DNA of 64,000 nt from an uncultured Lachnospiraceae bacterium (lineage in GTDB: Bacteria; Bacillota; Clostridia; Lachnospirales; Lachnospiraceae), in contig CAJTUZ010000003.1 of the NCBI GenBank assembly GCA_910579735.1, positions 134,082-198,081 on the forward strand, given 5' to 3'. A program made the position numbers and the translations under genes. The notes under the pieces were generated by a model. The model had not been told where the DNA came from, did no database searches, and saw only the letters and a list, made by a program, of their open reading frames with translations. Every line of letters begins with the position of its first letter. Position 1 is the first letter of the stretch. Positions 35,105-42,532 of this stretch are shown piece by piece.

Positions 35105-37782
35105 CAGATTTTTCTCCCATCAGTTGTATCCATTTTCAGAATCAGGCGATTTCTTTTATTTTTTTCATCATATTGATAGTCCGCTGCGTCCATCAGTTTC
35201 CGTATTATATGGATGCCGAGTCCCCCCTCTTTTCTGTTCTCCAAAGGCTCTCCGGTATCTGCCGGCTCCTTTTCCAACGGGTTAAAGGCTTCGCCATCAT
35301 CTTCTAATGCAAGTACCGCCTGGTTCCCCCGGACACGACAGCTTATAATGACTTCCTTTGCACCGCTATAGAGGCATATATTCGAAAATATCTCATCGGA
35401 TGCGATCAACATCCGCCGGATATTTTCGCAGGAAACCTTTTTTCTGCCAAACGCGCCTTCTATAAAAGTCTGCACTGCGTCCATATAAGACAATTCTGCC
35501 GATACCGTAAGTATTCCGCTTTCATCATCCTGATCGCTTTTTTGTTCCCGCATCCTGGAATCATTTGGCCCCCGGTGCGCTCCTCCCCCGCCGAAATAGT
35601 GCAGCGCAAGCATCGTCACATCATCAAACTGTTCCGCATTTCCCTGAAAAGTCTGTATGCTTTCCCAGACAGACTCTGTCAGCTCTGCGGGCATGGAACT
35701 TTTCCGTTCGTTTAACAGGCTGCGCAAACGCTCCTCTCCATACAGGATTCCGTTCTCGTTATTTGTTTCACTGACACCATCCGTATATAAAAATATTGTA
35801 TTTCCCGGCACGAGCCGTATTTTCCTCTGCTCATAGGCAGTATCGCTCATACCGGCCAGAACAAACCCGCATTTTCCTCTTATATAATCATATTCGTTGT
35901 CGGAATTTCCTAAAAGCGGCGGATTGTGTCCCGCGTTAACATAGGTCAATACGCCTGTAGAAAGAGCAAGTACGCCGATCCATGCGGTAACAAACATGCC
36001 GTTGTCATTTTCGGCACAGAGTCTTTGATTTACTTCCGTCACGGCCTGAGCAAGCGAAATTCCCTCTGCGATCCTGCTTTGCAGCAGGGTCTTTGCTATT
36101 ACCATAAAAAGCGCCGCCGGTATCCCTTTGCCGGACACATCGGCAATTAAAAATGCCAGATGCTCTTCATCAATCAGAAAGAAATCATAAAAATCCCCTC
36201 CCACATCTTTTGCCGGGGTCATCCGCGCGTGCAGGATAAATTCTTTTCTGCCGTCAAATGCACCGGAAAAGTCCGGCAGCATATCCGCCTGTATCCGTGA
36301 AGCCAGATCAAGCTCCGTCCGAATACGTTCTTTTTCGGCCGCTGCCGACGCCAGATGCCGGATATATTCCTTCAACTGCTTTCTCATATCATTAAATGCA
36401 TCTCCAAGCCGCTCCACCTCGTCCCCTGTCGTAATTCGGATTTCACGCTCCAGATCTCCTTCTCCCGTCCATTCGACTTCCGCCGTAAGTCTGCGGATGG
36501 GCGCGGTCAGTTTCCCGGCAAAAAGGATGCTCCCCATTCCGAAAAGCAGCGCTGTCAGGCACACAATGCACCAAAACCAGAAAACCATTCTGCGCATCGC
36601 CTCATTTTGCTGCATAGACACACTGTCTGTCAGTTCCAATATCAATTGCTGACTTTGCTTTGCAGGCTCGATGACTTCCTCTACTCCCATGACCGTTACA
36701 AAACTCCAGCCAAGCTCCTTAAGCGGCGCGTAGGCAAGATAAACTTCTCTGCCATCTAACATTAGTTTTGTCAGTCCCCGTTTTCCGCAGAGCATCTCAT
36801 TTACCGTCATCGCAAGTTCTGTGTTTGAGCTTTCTCTTAAATCCAGGATGCCGGTCTCCCCTGCCGCCGTTTCGCCCGACTCTGCTCCGGACACCATGAC
36901 CTGTCCTTTACGATTGATCAAAAAAGCATAACCGTCATCGCCAATAACCGTCTCCAGAACAGCTTCGTGGACCGTATTCAGATAGGATCCCACGCCGGCC
37001 ACTGCCACAGCCTCTCCGTTTAGATAGACGGCTTTGGCGCAGACGATGCAGTCTATTCCTTCATGGTAATCTTTCATAACATCCGAATAAACAACTTCTC
37101 CCATACCGGCCTCAAGCGCCCTCCGATACCATTCCCTTTCATCCGCTTCAAAATAATCCGGATACTCCGAATCATCGGAATACTTGCTGTAGGCAATATA
37201 ATCCGCCTGCAGCATCCATCCGCTCTGCGTTGCAAGGTAAACGGATGAGATCATTTTATTTTGACGGTTATACTGTACCAGCATGTCCTGTAAATTCCCC
37301 AATTTAAATAATTCCGCCATCTGTGCCTCCGATGGCTGCAGCCTGACGGCCGGTCCCTCTTCCGGATATTCGCTCTCTCCTCCAAGCCGTTTCGACCACA
37401 TGATTTGTGCCGCCAGCGCCCGGCTGTCCTTTTCCGGCAGCGGAACATCTCTGTCCGGATATATTTCAGGATGTCTGTAGATATCCTCCGCCGCCTGGGC
37501 AATCCCATCGACACAGGCTATGACAGATTTAAATTTTTCCTCTATATATGCCGCTTTTTCTGTTGCTATGCTAAGAAGCTGTTCCCCCGCCATTTCCTCT
37601 AACGCCTCTTCCGCATCAGAAGCCGCCGTCTCCCCAAGTTCTTTACTGCTCTTTTCGGAGATGTTTTTCATGGAATATAAACCGGCGAAACTGACTCCGC
37701 CGGTCAACATCATGGCAGACAGCACCATAAAAAGAAGCAATGCCGTTATTTTACAGCAAATACTATATTTCGGTTTCTTCAT
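35104..37782 (-). CDS. Cache-HAMP-PP2C (SpoIIE) phosphatase fused to HATPase
   Basis: 892 residues. Membrane segment ~11-33, an extracellular sensor of ~370 residues of Cache type (VIGDDGYAFLINRKGQVMVSG), membrane segment ~410-432, HAMP ~433-485, then coiled linker. The PP2C/SpoIIE phosphatase domain (~520-745) has GGDFYDFFLIDEEHLAFLIADVSGKG, cited by its metal motif GGDFYDF, and FLYTDGVSETNN. The C-terminal RsbW-like ATPase (~770-890) has ASDEIFSNICLYSG and GGLGIHIIRKL. Phosphatase and anti-sigma-type kinase are thus in one chain. The STAS protein is encoded just upstream, giving a complete partner-switch pair. ATG 37782 follows GGAGGAAAG. Confidence 0.9.
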   Translation of the reverse strand: MKKPKYSICCKITALLLFMVLSAMMLTGGVSFAGLYSMKNISEKSSKELGETAASDAEEALEEMAGEQLLSIATEKAAYIEEKFKSVIACVDGIAQAAEDIYRHPEIYPDRDVPLPEKDSRALAAQIMWSKRLGGESEYPEEGPAVRLQPSEAQMAELFKLGNLQDMLVQYNRQNKMISSVYLATQSGWMLQADYIAYSKYSDDSEYPDYFEADEREWYRRALEAGMGEVVYSDVMKDYHEGIDCIVCAKAVYLNGEAVAVAGVGSYLNTVHEAVLETVIGDDGYAFLINRKGQVMVSGAESGETAAGETGILDLRESSNTELAMTVNEMLCGKRGLTKLMLDGREVYLAYAPLKELGWSFVTVMGVEEVIEPAKQSQQLILELTDSVSMQQNEAMRRMVFWFWCIVCLTALLFGMGSILFAGKLTAPIRRLTAEVEWTGEGDLEREIRITTGDEVERLGDAFNDMRKQLKEYIRHLASAAAEKERIRTELDLASRIQADMLPDFSGAFDGRKEFILHARMTPAKDVGGDFYDFFLIDEEHLAFLIADVSGKGIPAALFMVIAKTLLQSRIAEGISLAQAVTEVNQRLCAENDNGMFVTAWIGVLALSTGVLTYVNAGHNPPLLGNSDNEYDYIRGKCGFVLAGMSDTAYEQRKIRLVPGNTIFLYTDGVSETNNENGILYGEERLRSLLNERKSSMPAELTESVWESIQTFQGNAEQFDDVTMLALHYFGGGGAHRGPNDSRMREQKSDQDDESGILTVSAELSYMDAVQTFIEGAFGRKKVSCENIRRMLIASDEIFSNICLYSGAKEVIISCRVRGNQAVLALEDDGEAFNPLEKEPADTGEPLENRKEGGLGIHIIRKLMDAADYQYDEKNKRNRLILKMDTTDGRKI

Positions 37783-37832
37783 TACTTTCTTTCCTCCGGC
37801 TATACACTCACGACCTTCTGATTTTCTCCCGG

Positions 37833-38138
37833 TCATTCAATGTTTATCTTGTCCTTAAAACCCGTGACCTCCAAAACTTCCATAACGACATCATTCACAT
37901 GGCAGATACGCAGACTTCCTCCTTTTGCCTTTAATTTCTTATAAGCTGCAAGAAGAACACGCAGTCCTGCAGACGATATGTATTCTAACTGCTTCATATC
38001 GATCAGTAATTGCACAACGCCTTCCAAATCCGTTTCCACAACCCGCTGCAGCTGCGGAGCAGTAGAAGTTTCCAGCCTGCCGCATAGCCACAGGGTCAGC
38101 TTTTCATCTTTTTTTTCTGATTCTATCTTCATGGTCAT
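37833..38138 (-). CDS. STAS anti-sigma factor antagonist (SpoIIAA/RsbV-like)
   Basis: About 101 residues. The STAS fold is seen as LTLWLCGRLETSTAPQLQ, LLIDMKQLEYISSAGLRVLLAAYK and LRICHVNDVVMEVLEVTG. The phosphorylatable serine is in YISSAGLR, the usual D/Y-x-S-S-x-G-L context. Three ATG codons lie in a row (38144, 38138, 38132). AGGAGG touches the first and stands 6 bases before the second, so 38138 is chosen. It should be phosphorylated and dephosphorylated by the kinase and PP2C domains of the next gene. No sigma factor gene is in the operon. Confidence 0.9.
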   Translation of the reverse strand: MTMKIESEKKDEKLTLWLCGRLETSTAPQLQRVVETDLEGVVQLLIDMKQLEYISSAGLRVLLAAYKKLKAKGGSLRICHVNDVVMEVLEVTGFKDKINIE

Positions 38139-38154
38139 TGTCATCCTCCTTTTA

Positions 38155-38439
38155 TTAACCCTCTTTTTTCTCGTCTTCCCATACCGGTTTTCTTTCAAAA
38201 CCAATATGATAAGTCGTCCGTTCCATTGTCAGTTCATGTTCCCCAAGCATATATCTTCCGATCGTAATGTCTTTTCCCAGGATTGTCCCTTTCGGATAAT
38301 CGTTCAGGCACCTGTTTAAAAGCGCAGCCTGTTCCTCTCTGGACTGATCCGAAACAGGACTGTTGGGGTTAACGCTGCCGACAGATACCAGCTTGATGTA
38401 ACGGATGTCTGCCATGCTTACTTTCTCTCTTTTATCCAT
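38155..38439 (-). CDS. Small hypothetical protein of the DUF2589 cluster
   Basis: 94 residues, soluble. IRYIKLVSVGSVNPNSPVSD near the start, NRCLNDYPKGTILGKDITIG in the middle and TTYHIGFERKPVW near the end. I do not recognise a family. ATG 38439 has AGGAGACGG in place; an ATG at 38415 (MADIRYIK) is an alternative. It sits between DUF2589 and STAS genes with a 16-base gap to the latter. Function unknown; its steady linkage in this operon is the only clue. Confidence 0.7.
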   Translation of the reverse strand: MDKREKVSMADIRYIKLVSVGSVNPNSPVSDQSREEQAALLNRCLNDYPKGTILGKDITIGRYMLGEHELTMERTTYHIGFERKPVWEDEKKEG

Positions 38440-38459
38440 ATATCCGTCTCCTGTTGCAG

Positions 38460-38486
38460 GCCGCCGGTCAAGCCGGCGGCTTTTTT
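38460..38486 (+). terminator. GC-rich terminator-like hairpin facing plus strand
   Basis: GCCGCCGG and CCGGCGGC close a 5-base loop and are followed by six T on the plus strand. The genes on both sides are on the minus strand, where the hairpin follows an A run instead. It could stop antisense transcripts, or act as an RNA-stabilising stem between the DUF2589 and downstream genes. Confidence 0.7.
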
Positions 38487-38511
38487 GCATTTCGCATTAC
38501 CGTTCCCGCAA

Positions 38512-39621
38512 TCATCTGGTTCCGGCAACAGCGTTATGATACTCTTCACGTTTCTTAAAGAGTTCTTCTTCGAGTCTGACCACATTTTTCTGTGCTTTTA
38601 CCGCGCTCACCTGCGCACCGGATATCGCTTTATATTGCGTTTCATCGGAACTATATGGTTCCGCCCCGCTTTCTTTCCAGGATAACAGCGCAAACATTTC
38701 TGAGACTTCCGATGACGGTTCCGTGCCTTCCGCAGTATTGTCGGCAATTGTTTTGATCACGTCTGCCGCCTGACTTTGCACGTCGTTCCATCTCTGCATG
38801 ACAATCTTTGCAGCGCTATTATAGCCTTCCGCCTTTTTCGCATCTTCTTCACTGTCTCTATCCAGTTTGTTCATGGCAGTTGTGATAGACACGTTATATA
38901 CATTCTGCTGCGATCCCGCCGCTCTTTTTAACTGTGCGATCTTGTCGTCCAACATATTCTGTGCTGCCGACAGCCGGTTCTCGATCTGAGAGATCTCCTG
39001 ACGGAGCATTTTTAACTTCTCGGCTCTGGCTCTATCCGCTTCCGGCAGACTCTGCCCGTTCGCATCTTTGATTGTAGAGCCGACCAAAGACGGCGCCACA
39101 TTGGCTGCCATCATATCCAATACTCTTGCAAGTCCTTCCGGCGTTCCATGATTCGTTGCCCGCACATCCACATGATACTTCGCAGAATTATCGGAGCTTC
39201 TTGTATGGGCCTCATGTGCGCTGACGCTTCCGCTGATACTGACTTTAACGATCCCGAAATTGGCGGTGCCGGACATACTGCCGCTTATGTCTTTGGAGCT
39301 TTCCGATTTTTCACTCTGTTTTACTTCCATATCAAAGAGAATGTTTACCTCATCGATCTGGAGGTTCGGAATCGGTACGATCGCCAGCATCGGCACCATG
39401 ACTTTCATTTCATCCAGGTTGATCGTACCATCGTCATTTGTGCTGCGTTTCTGGTAGCCGAATGCCGCTGTCTGCAGCTTTCCTTTGCTGTCAAACCCCA
39501 CTTTCCGGATGAAATCCGCCGTGGAGTTTGCAAGCAATGTGCTTGCGTTTGCTGCCGCCGATAATGGCCCGCCGATAAGCTGTTCCATATCCAGTCCGGC
39601 AAATTGTTCTCCTATTGCCAT
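38512..39621 (-). CDS. DUF2589 domain protein
   Basis: 369 residues, no signal peptide. The N-terminal ~185 residues form the DUF2589 region: GGPLSAAANASTLLANSTADF, then EMKVMVPMLAIVPIPNLQID, then a Ser/Lys-rich loop and NSAKYHVDVRATNHGTPEGLARVLD. The C-terminal half is largely helical, with a coiled coil (EKLKMLRQEISQIENRLSAA) and Ala/Lys-rich stretches. The strand repeat (VMVPMLAIVPIPNLQI) looks like a beta-sandwich that could self-assemble. It is one of two paralogues in the operon. The domain has no known biochemical role to my knowledge. Confidence 0.82.
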   Translation of the reverse strand: MAIGEQFAGLDMEQLIGGPLSAAANASTLLANSTADFIRKVGFDSKGKLQTAAFGYQKRSTNDDGTINLDEMKVMVPMLAIVPIPNLQIDEVNILFDMEVKQSEKSESSKDISGSMSGTANFGIVKVSISGSVSAHEAHTRSSDNSAKYHVDVRATNHGTPEGLARVLDMMAANVAPSLVGSTIKDANGQSLPEADRARAEKLKMLRQEISQIENRLSAAQNMLDDKIAQLKRAAGSQQNVYNVSITTAMNKLDRDSEEDAKKAEGYNSAAKIVMQRWNDVQSQAADVIKTIADNTAEGTEPSSEVSEMFALLSWKESGAEPYSSDETQYKAISGAQVSAVKAQKNVVRLEEELFKKREEYHNAVAGTR

Positions 39622-39655
39622 AAATTACTACCTTCCTTTCCTTTTTTCTATATTC

Positions 39656-39982
39656 TTAAGGAGACAGGGACTGCGCCTTTCCCTGTTGCTTCCGTAAGAC
39701 GGTTTTAATCCATTCCAAAATGCGTTTTGGCAGACATAATGGAACTTCTGTTCGAGGGACATTTCTGTCTGTTTGCTGTCTGTAAATTCCGGGATCATAT
39801 GTAAGAATTGTAATATCCTCTATCCAGAACAGCCGCTCCGGAGGTAAAAAGGCATCTGTATCCGCCTGCTTTTCACATAACAGTCTCAAATTGAGTTCCG
39901 GTATGAGATCAGCAAAATACTGCTCCATGAAGAAGCGGCCGATGCTGTCAGTCTCCGGCTTTTGTCCGTCATTTCTATTCAT
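39656..39982 (-). CDS. Small hypothetical protein between two DUF2589 genes
   Basis: 108 residues, soluble, no recognised motif. IGRFFMEQYFADLIPELNLR and CLPKRILEWIKTVLRK are amphipathic helices at either end. It starts inside the end of the upstream DUF2589 gene (8-base overlap), so the two are translated together and may form a complex. Unknown function. Confidence 0.68.
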   Translation of the reverse strand: MNRNDGQKPETDSIGRFFMEQYFADLIPELNLRLLCEKQADTDAFLPPERLFWIEDITILTYDPGIYRQQTDRNVPRTEVPLCLPKRILEWIKTVLRKQQGKAQSLSP

Positions 39983-40844
39983 AATCTTTGTCCAGTCCGT
40001 ATTTGATCTCCATATTCATGATCTGTTCCTGATATTCCATGATCCGATTCACCACGTTGGACTGCGCCATCAGATATTTGTCTTTATCAAATTCATAAGT
40101 ATCTTCTTCAAACGCATCTTTGCTGATCTGATGCAGTCTCTCCTGTTCGACGATCATGTCGCTGATCTTCTGATGGAGCTGTTTTAATCTGCTGATCTTT
40201 GCCTTTAATTTCTTTGTCTCCAACAATACGCTTTTCTGTTCATCGGAACCCAGATCTCCGCTTACCGCGACCGGTCTCGTATCCAGTTTCTTTGCTACCT
40301 GGCTCGCGCTGAGCGCGTCTGTCAGACGCAGAATGCCTTCCGTAGCCGGTATGGAAGAAATATGCAGCTTATATGATACTTTCGGCAGAAAATCGCTCTC
40401 TCTCTGCGAGGGCGCACAGATACGGGCATTAATTCCGGTAACTCCGGTTTCTTCATTGTTAACTGCCTTAATCTCCGTAGAAAAATCAATTTCCGCTTTT
40501 TCCACATTCAAATTTGCTACCGGTACAATTGATAATAAAGGCACCTGCACCTGAAGGCTGTCCACGCTGTAACCTTCATCTGCCTCCGGCCTGAGCTGAT
40601 CATAGGCTATATTCATATTATTTAAATGGACCGTTTCTTCCTGCCCGTTCTGTCTGCTGCATCCCATTGCCCGGATGGCTTCTATGATCTGCGCCCGCAG
40701 CCTGTGATTTGACTGTGCCAGCGCGTGCAGAGGGGCATAGACGAGGTCATCCAACGGGATAAAATCGTTATCCATAATTTCAGCGCTTCTTTTCTCCTCT
40801 TCCGGCTCGGATATTTCCATCGTATTTTCATTTCTATATGGCAT
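39975..40844 (-). CDS. DUF2589 domain protein, second copy
   Basis: 289 residues, no signal peptide. It is a divergent relative of the protein at 38512-39621: DDLVYAPLHALAQSNHRLRAQ matches the N-terminal helix, and SLQVQVPLLSIVPVANLNVEKAEIDF matches the strand core MVPMLAIVPIPNLQIDEVNI of the other copy. A coiled coil (LKAKISRLKQLHQKISDMIVE) ends the protein. An acidic leader (residues 1-25) is present only here. AAGGAGGAAGAG precedes the ATG. It follows the lysin gene by 44 bases. Two non-identical DUF2589 proteins suggest a hetero-oligomer. Confidence 0.8.
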   Translation of the reverse strand: MPYRNENTMEISEPEEEKRSAEIMDNDFIPLDDLVYAPLHALAQSNHRLRAQIIEAIRAMGCSRQNGQEETVHLNNMNIAYDQLRPEADEGYSVDSLQVQVPLLSIVPVANLNVEKAEIDFSTEIKAVNNEETGVTGINARICAPSQRESDFLPKVSYKLHISSIPATEGILRLTDALSASQVAKKLDTRPVAVSGDLGSDEQKSVLLETKKLKAKISRLKQLHQKISDMIVEQERLHQISKDAFEEDTYEFDKDKYLMAQSNVVNRIMEYQEQIMNMEIKYGLDKDYE

Positions 40845-40888
40845 CCTGCTCTTCCTCCTTGACTTTCTCTATTCGCATCTTCTAATCT

Positions 40889-42196
40889 TTACGTTAAAAA
40901 TAATGCTCTTTCATCTTCTCTGCGTTTCGTCAGGCCGGCAAATTCCCTGCCGCCGGCCTTATTATAAAGCAGCAGTTTATCCGCTATGACAGAAGCATCC
41001 CTGCCGGAAACCAGCTTTTGAAGCGCTCCGTTTCCACAGTTATAACAAAAACTGGTCAGCGCATCGAACTGGTTCTGCGTCAAAGGAAAAGTGATATGTC
41101 CCTTGTTTACGCATTCATTGACATAGCCGCCGTATTTTCTCAGATCTTCTTTCAAAAGTACTTTGGCCGCTTCCTTAGAGGGCAGTGTCTGCCCGGGTTG
41201 TACGCCCGCAGTATGCCCGTAACCGATCGTCCAAACTCCTGCCGGACATTTATAGGCTTCCAGACGGCAGCCCTCATATCTGGCAATTAGTTCCACGCCT
41301 CTGTCGGACACGTGCATCTCTCCGTTTTCGGATATGGAACCGGCAGGTACAAATTCGGCCGCATGCAGCTTTTTATCACCCATCTCACTGCCGTTTGTCA
41401 TTTTCTCCCCATCACTGCATACTGTCAGATATTTCAGATTTACCGGGCTGTTTATCTCATGGCTGCCGCTTACGTTTTTCCCCAATACGGCTCTGTCGTC
41501 CGTTATGGATCTGATGACCCATCGGTCATTTTTTACCCAGTCCGGCATTGCTTTGCCGGAATAGTAGACGGCGTCCGCAGACAAAATCACGATGTCTCCA
41601 ACCTCTTTTTCAGTCTCCTCCTTCGTTTCTCCCAAAGCCGCGGCCACGGCCTTTCTGAAATCATCCATTGTATAATCCATTTGAAGCTGCCTGAAAAGAT
41701 GTTCCGGATCGCCGTGCCCTGACGCGATGCCCCTGTCATGACCCTCTTTATGACTGACAATGACACCATCGCCAAGCGGATCCAAACCATACTGTCTACA
41801 CAGAAATGCAAATAATTCCACGGCTGCATGCAGCGTGCGTCTGACGCTTTCTCCGGCTCCTTCTCTTGCCTCATCGGCGCATGTAAAATGCATGCCAGCC
41901 CCATATGCGATACAGCGCGGTTCACACATTTCCACTCCAATATGCGTACCGTTTCCGCTGCCCCCGCAGTGCCATGCCTTATATTCCCACGGAAGAGTCT
42001 GGTATATCTCCCCTGTTTCGGCATCAATAAAGGCATGTACGCAGACTTTTGCCTCCGTACTGTCAAAGCGCGGCATGAATTTACGGGCCGACGGCTGACT
42101 GCATCCGACGCTGTGCAGCATCAGTCCTCTTACGATCATTTTTTTCCCCCTCGTATAGCAGGGATTTGTTTTTACAAAGCTTTCTATCAGTTTCAT
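40889..42196 (-). CDS. Bifunctional endolysin-like protein: amidase plus GH24 lysozyme
   Basis: 435 residues. Residues ~20-175 form an N-acetylmuramoyl-L-alanine amidase type 2 domain (zinc His in LMLHSVG and the later SGHGDPEHLF; VSHKEGHDRG between). Residues ~195-260 look like an SH3-type wall-binding linker (GDIVILSADAVYYSG). Residues ~295-435 are a phage-type lysozyme: Glu in IARYEGCRLEAYKCP and TIGYGHTAG, with Cys where T4 lysozyme has Asp. No signal peptide and no holin nearby, so export or release is unexplained. AAAAAGGAGGGAAAA precedes the ATG. First gene of the operon behind the invertible segment. Confidence 0.9.
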   Translation of the reverse strand: MKLIESFVKTNPCYTRGKKMIVRGLMLHSVGCSQPSARKFMPRFDSTEAKVCVHAFIDAETGEIYQTLPWEYKAWHCGGSGNGTHIGVEMCEPRCIAYGAGMHFTCADEAREGAGESVRRTLHAAVELFAFLCRQYGLDPLGDGVIVSHKEGHDRGIASGHGDPEHLFRQLQMDYTMDDFRKAVAAALGETKEETEKEVGDIVILSADAVYYSGKAMPDWVKNDRWVIRSITDDRAVLGKNVSGSHEINSPVNLKYLTVCSDGEKMTNGSEMGDKKLHAAEFVPAGSISENGEMHVSDRGVELIARYEGCRLEAYKCPAGVWTIGYGHTAGVQPGQTLPSKEAAKVLLKEDLRKYGGYVNECVNKGHITFPLTQNQFDALTSFCYNCGNGALQKLVSGRDASVIADKLLLYNKAGGREFAGLTKRREDERALFLT

Positions 42197-42223
42197 TTTT
42201 CCCTCCTTTTTCCTGTAATGCCG

Positions 42224-42242
42224 TCATTATACGATATTATGA
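42224..42242. repeat. Left inverted repeat of putative invertible promoter
   Basis: TCATTATACGATATTATGA. Its reverse complement matches the right repeat at 18 of 19 positions. Each copy is itself nearly palindromic around a CGA/TCG centre, as expected for a tyrosine recombinase core site with two binding arms. On the minus strand it contains TATAAT (42231-42226), 30 bases before the lysin ATG. Confidence 0.8.
42226..42231 (-). promoter_or_regulatory. -10 element waiting for a -35 (lysin operon)
   Basis: TATAAT on the minus strand inside the left repeat. In the given orientation the hexamer 17 bases upstream is AAAGTA, a poor -35, so the promoter should be off. Inversion of 42243-42421 would bring TTGACT to exactly 17 bases. 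Confidence 0.65.
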
Positions 42243-42306
42243 TAACTATACTTTTCAGTATTTCTAAGGCTTTGCGCCTGCTTTTATCAATCATAAAAAT
42301 AATGAG

Positions 42307-42341
42307 AAAAAAGCAGGAACGGTCTCCCGCCCTGCCTTTTT
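42307..42341. terminator. Bidirectional terminator inside the invertible segment
   Basis: GCAGG (42313-42317) and CCTGC (42331-42335) with an inner CGG/CCG helix, flanked by six A and by a T run, so both strands have a hairpin followed by T. It would stop transcripts from the recombinase gene before they reach the lysin operon in either orientation. Confidence 0.75.
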
Positions 42342-42351
42342 CTGGTACAAT

Positions 42352-42394
42352 CTTTGTTATTTCTCCGCTTTTTTTACAAAAAACTTTGTTATTT
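42352..42394 (+). repeat. 11-base direct repeats upstream of the outward promoter
   Basis: CTTTGTTATTT occurs at 42352-42362 and 42384-42394, 32 bases apart (three helical turns), just upstream of the TTGACT box. They move with the promoter on inversion and may bind an activator or be an AT-rich upstream element. Confidence 0.5.
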
Positions 42395-42409
42395 TTTTAT
42401 CAAAAGGGA

Positions 42410-42438
42410 TTGACTATATACTCATAATATCGTATTAT
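42410..42438 (+). promoter_or_regulatory. Outward promoter of the invertible segment, current orientation
   Basis: TTGACT (42410-42415), 17 bases, TATTAT (42433-42438). The -35 is inside the segment and the -10 lies in the right repeat. As assembled it fires rightward, antisense to the recombinase gene; there is no plus-strand gene until blaI. Confidence 0.7.
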
Positions 42439-42440
42439 GA
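42422..42440. repeat. Right inverted repeat of putative invertible promoter
   Basis: TCATAATATCGTATTATGA, a perfect palindrome around TCG (8-base arms). It matches the reverse complement of the left repeat with one mismatch. It includes the -10 of the outward promoter. The 92 bases to the recombinase stop codon show nothing else. Confidence 0.8.
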
Positions 42441-42532
42441 TGACTTTTTGGCTACACAGTCAAATACCCGCATCTGCGGACATCAAGCCGATTCTTATTT
42501 ACCGCTGATCATCATTTCTACATGTACAGTTT

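Larger units (their letters stand above)
42243..42421. other. Putative 179-bp invertible segment
   Basis: AT-rich DNA without a gene, bounded by inverted repeats and next to a tyrosine recombinase gene. It carries a bidirectional terminator (42307-42341), two 11-base direct repeats and a -35 box just inside the right repeat. Read together these are the parts of a phase switch: the terminator blocks read-through and the promoter faces one side or the other. Confidence 0.75.

Noticed and set aside
41828..42427. 199-codon plus-strand frame entering the invertible segment
   Set aside because: Antisense to the amidase domain and runs through the operon promoter and a terminator; no ribosome site.
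42224..42440. The inverted repeats as ends of an insertion sequence or as phage attachment sites
   Set aside because: Only 179 bp lie between them, with no transposase, no target duplication and no element genes. The exact fit of promoter parts argues for inversion.
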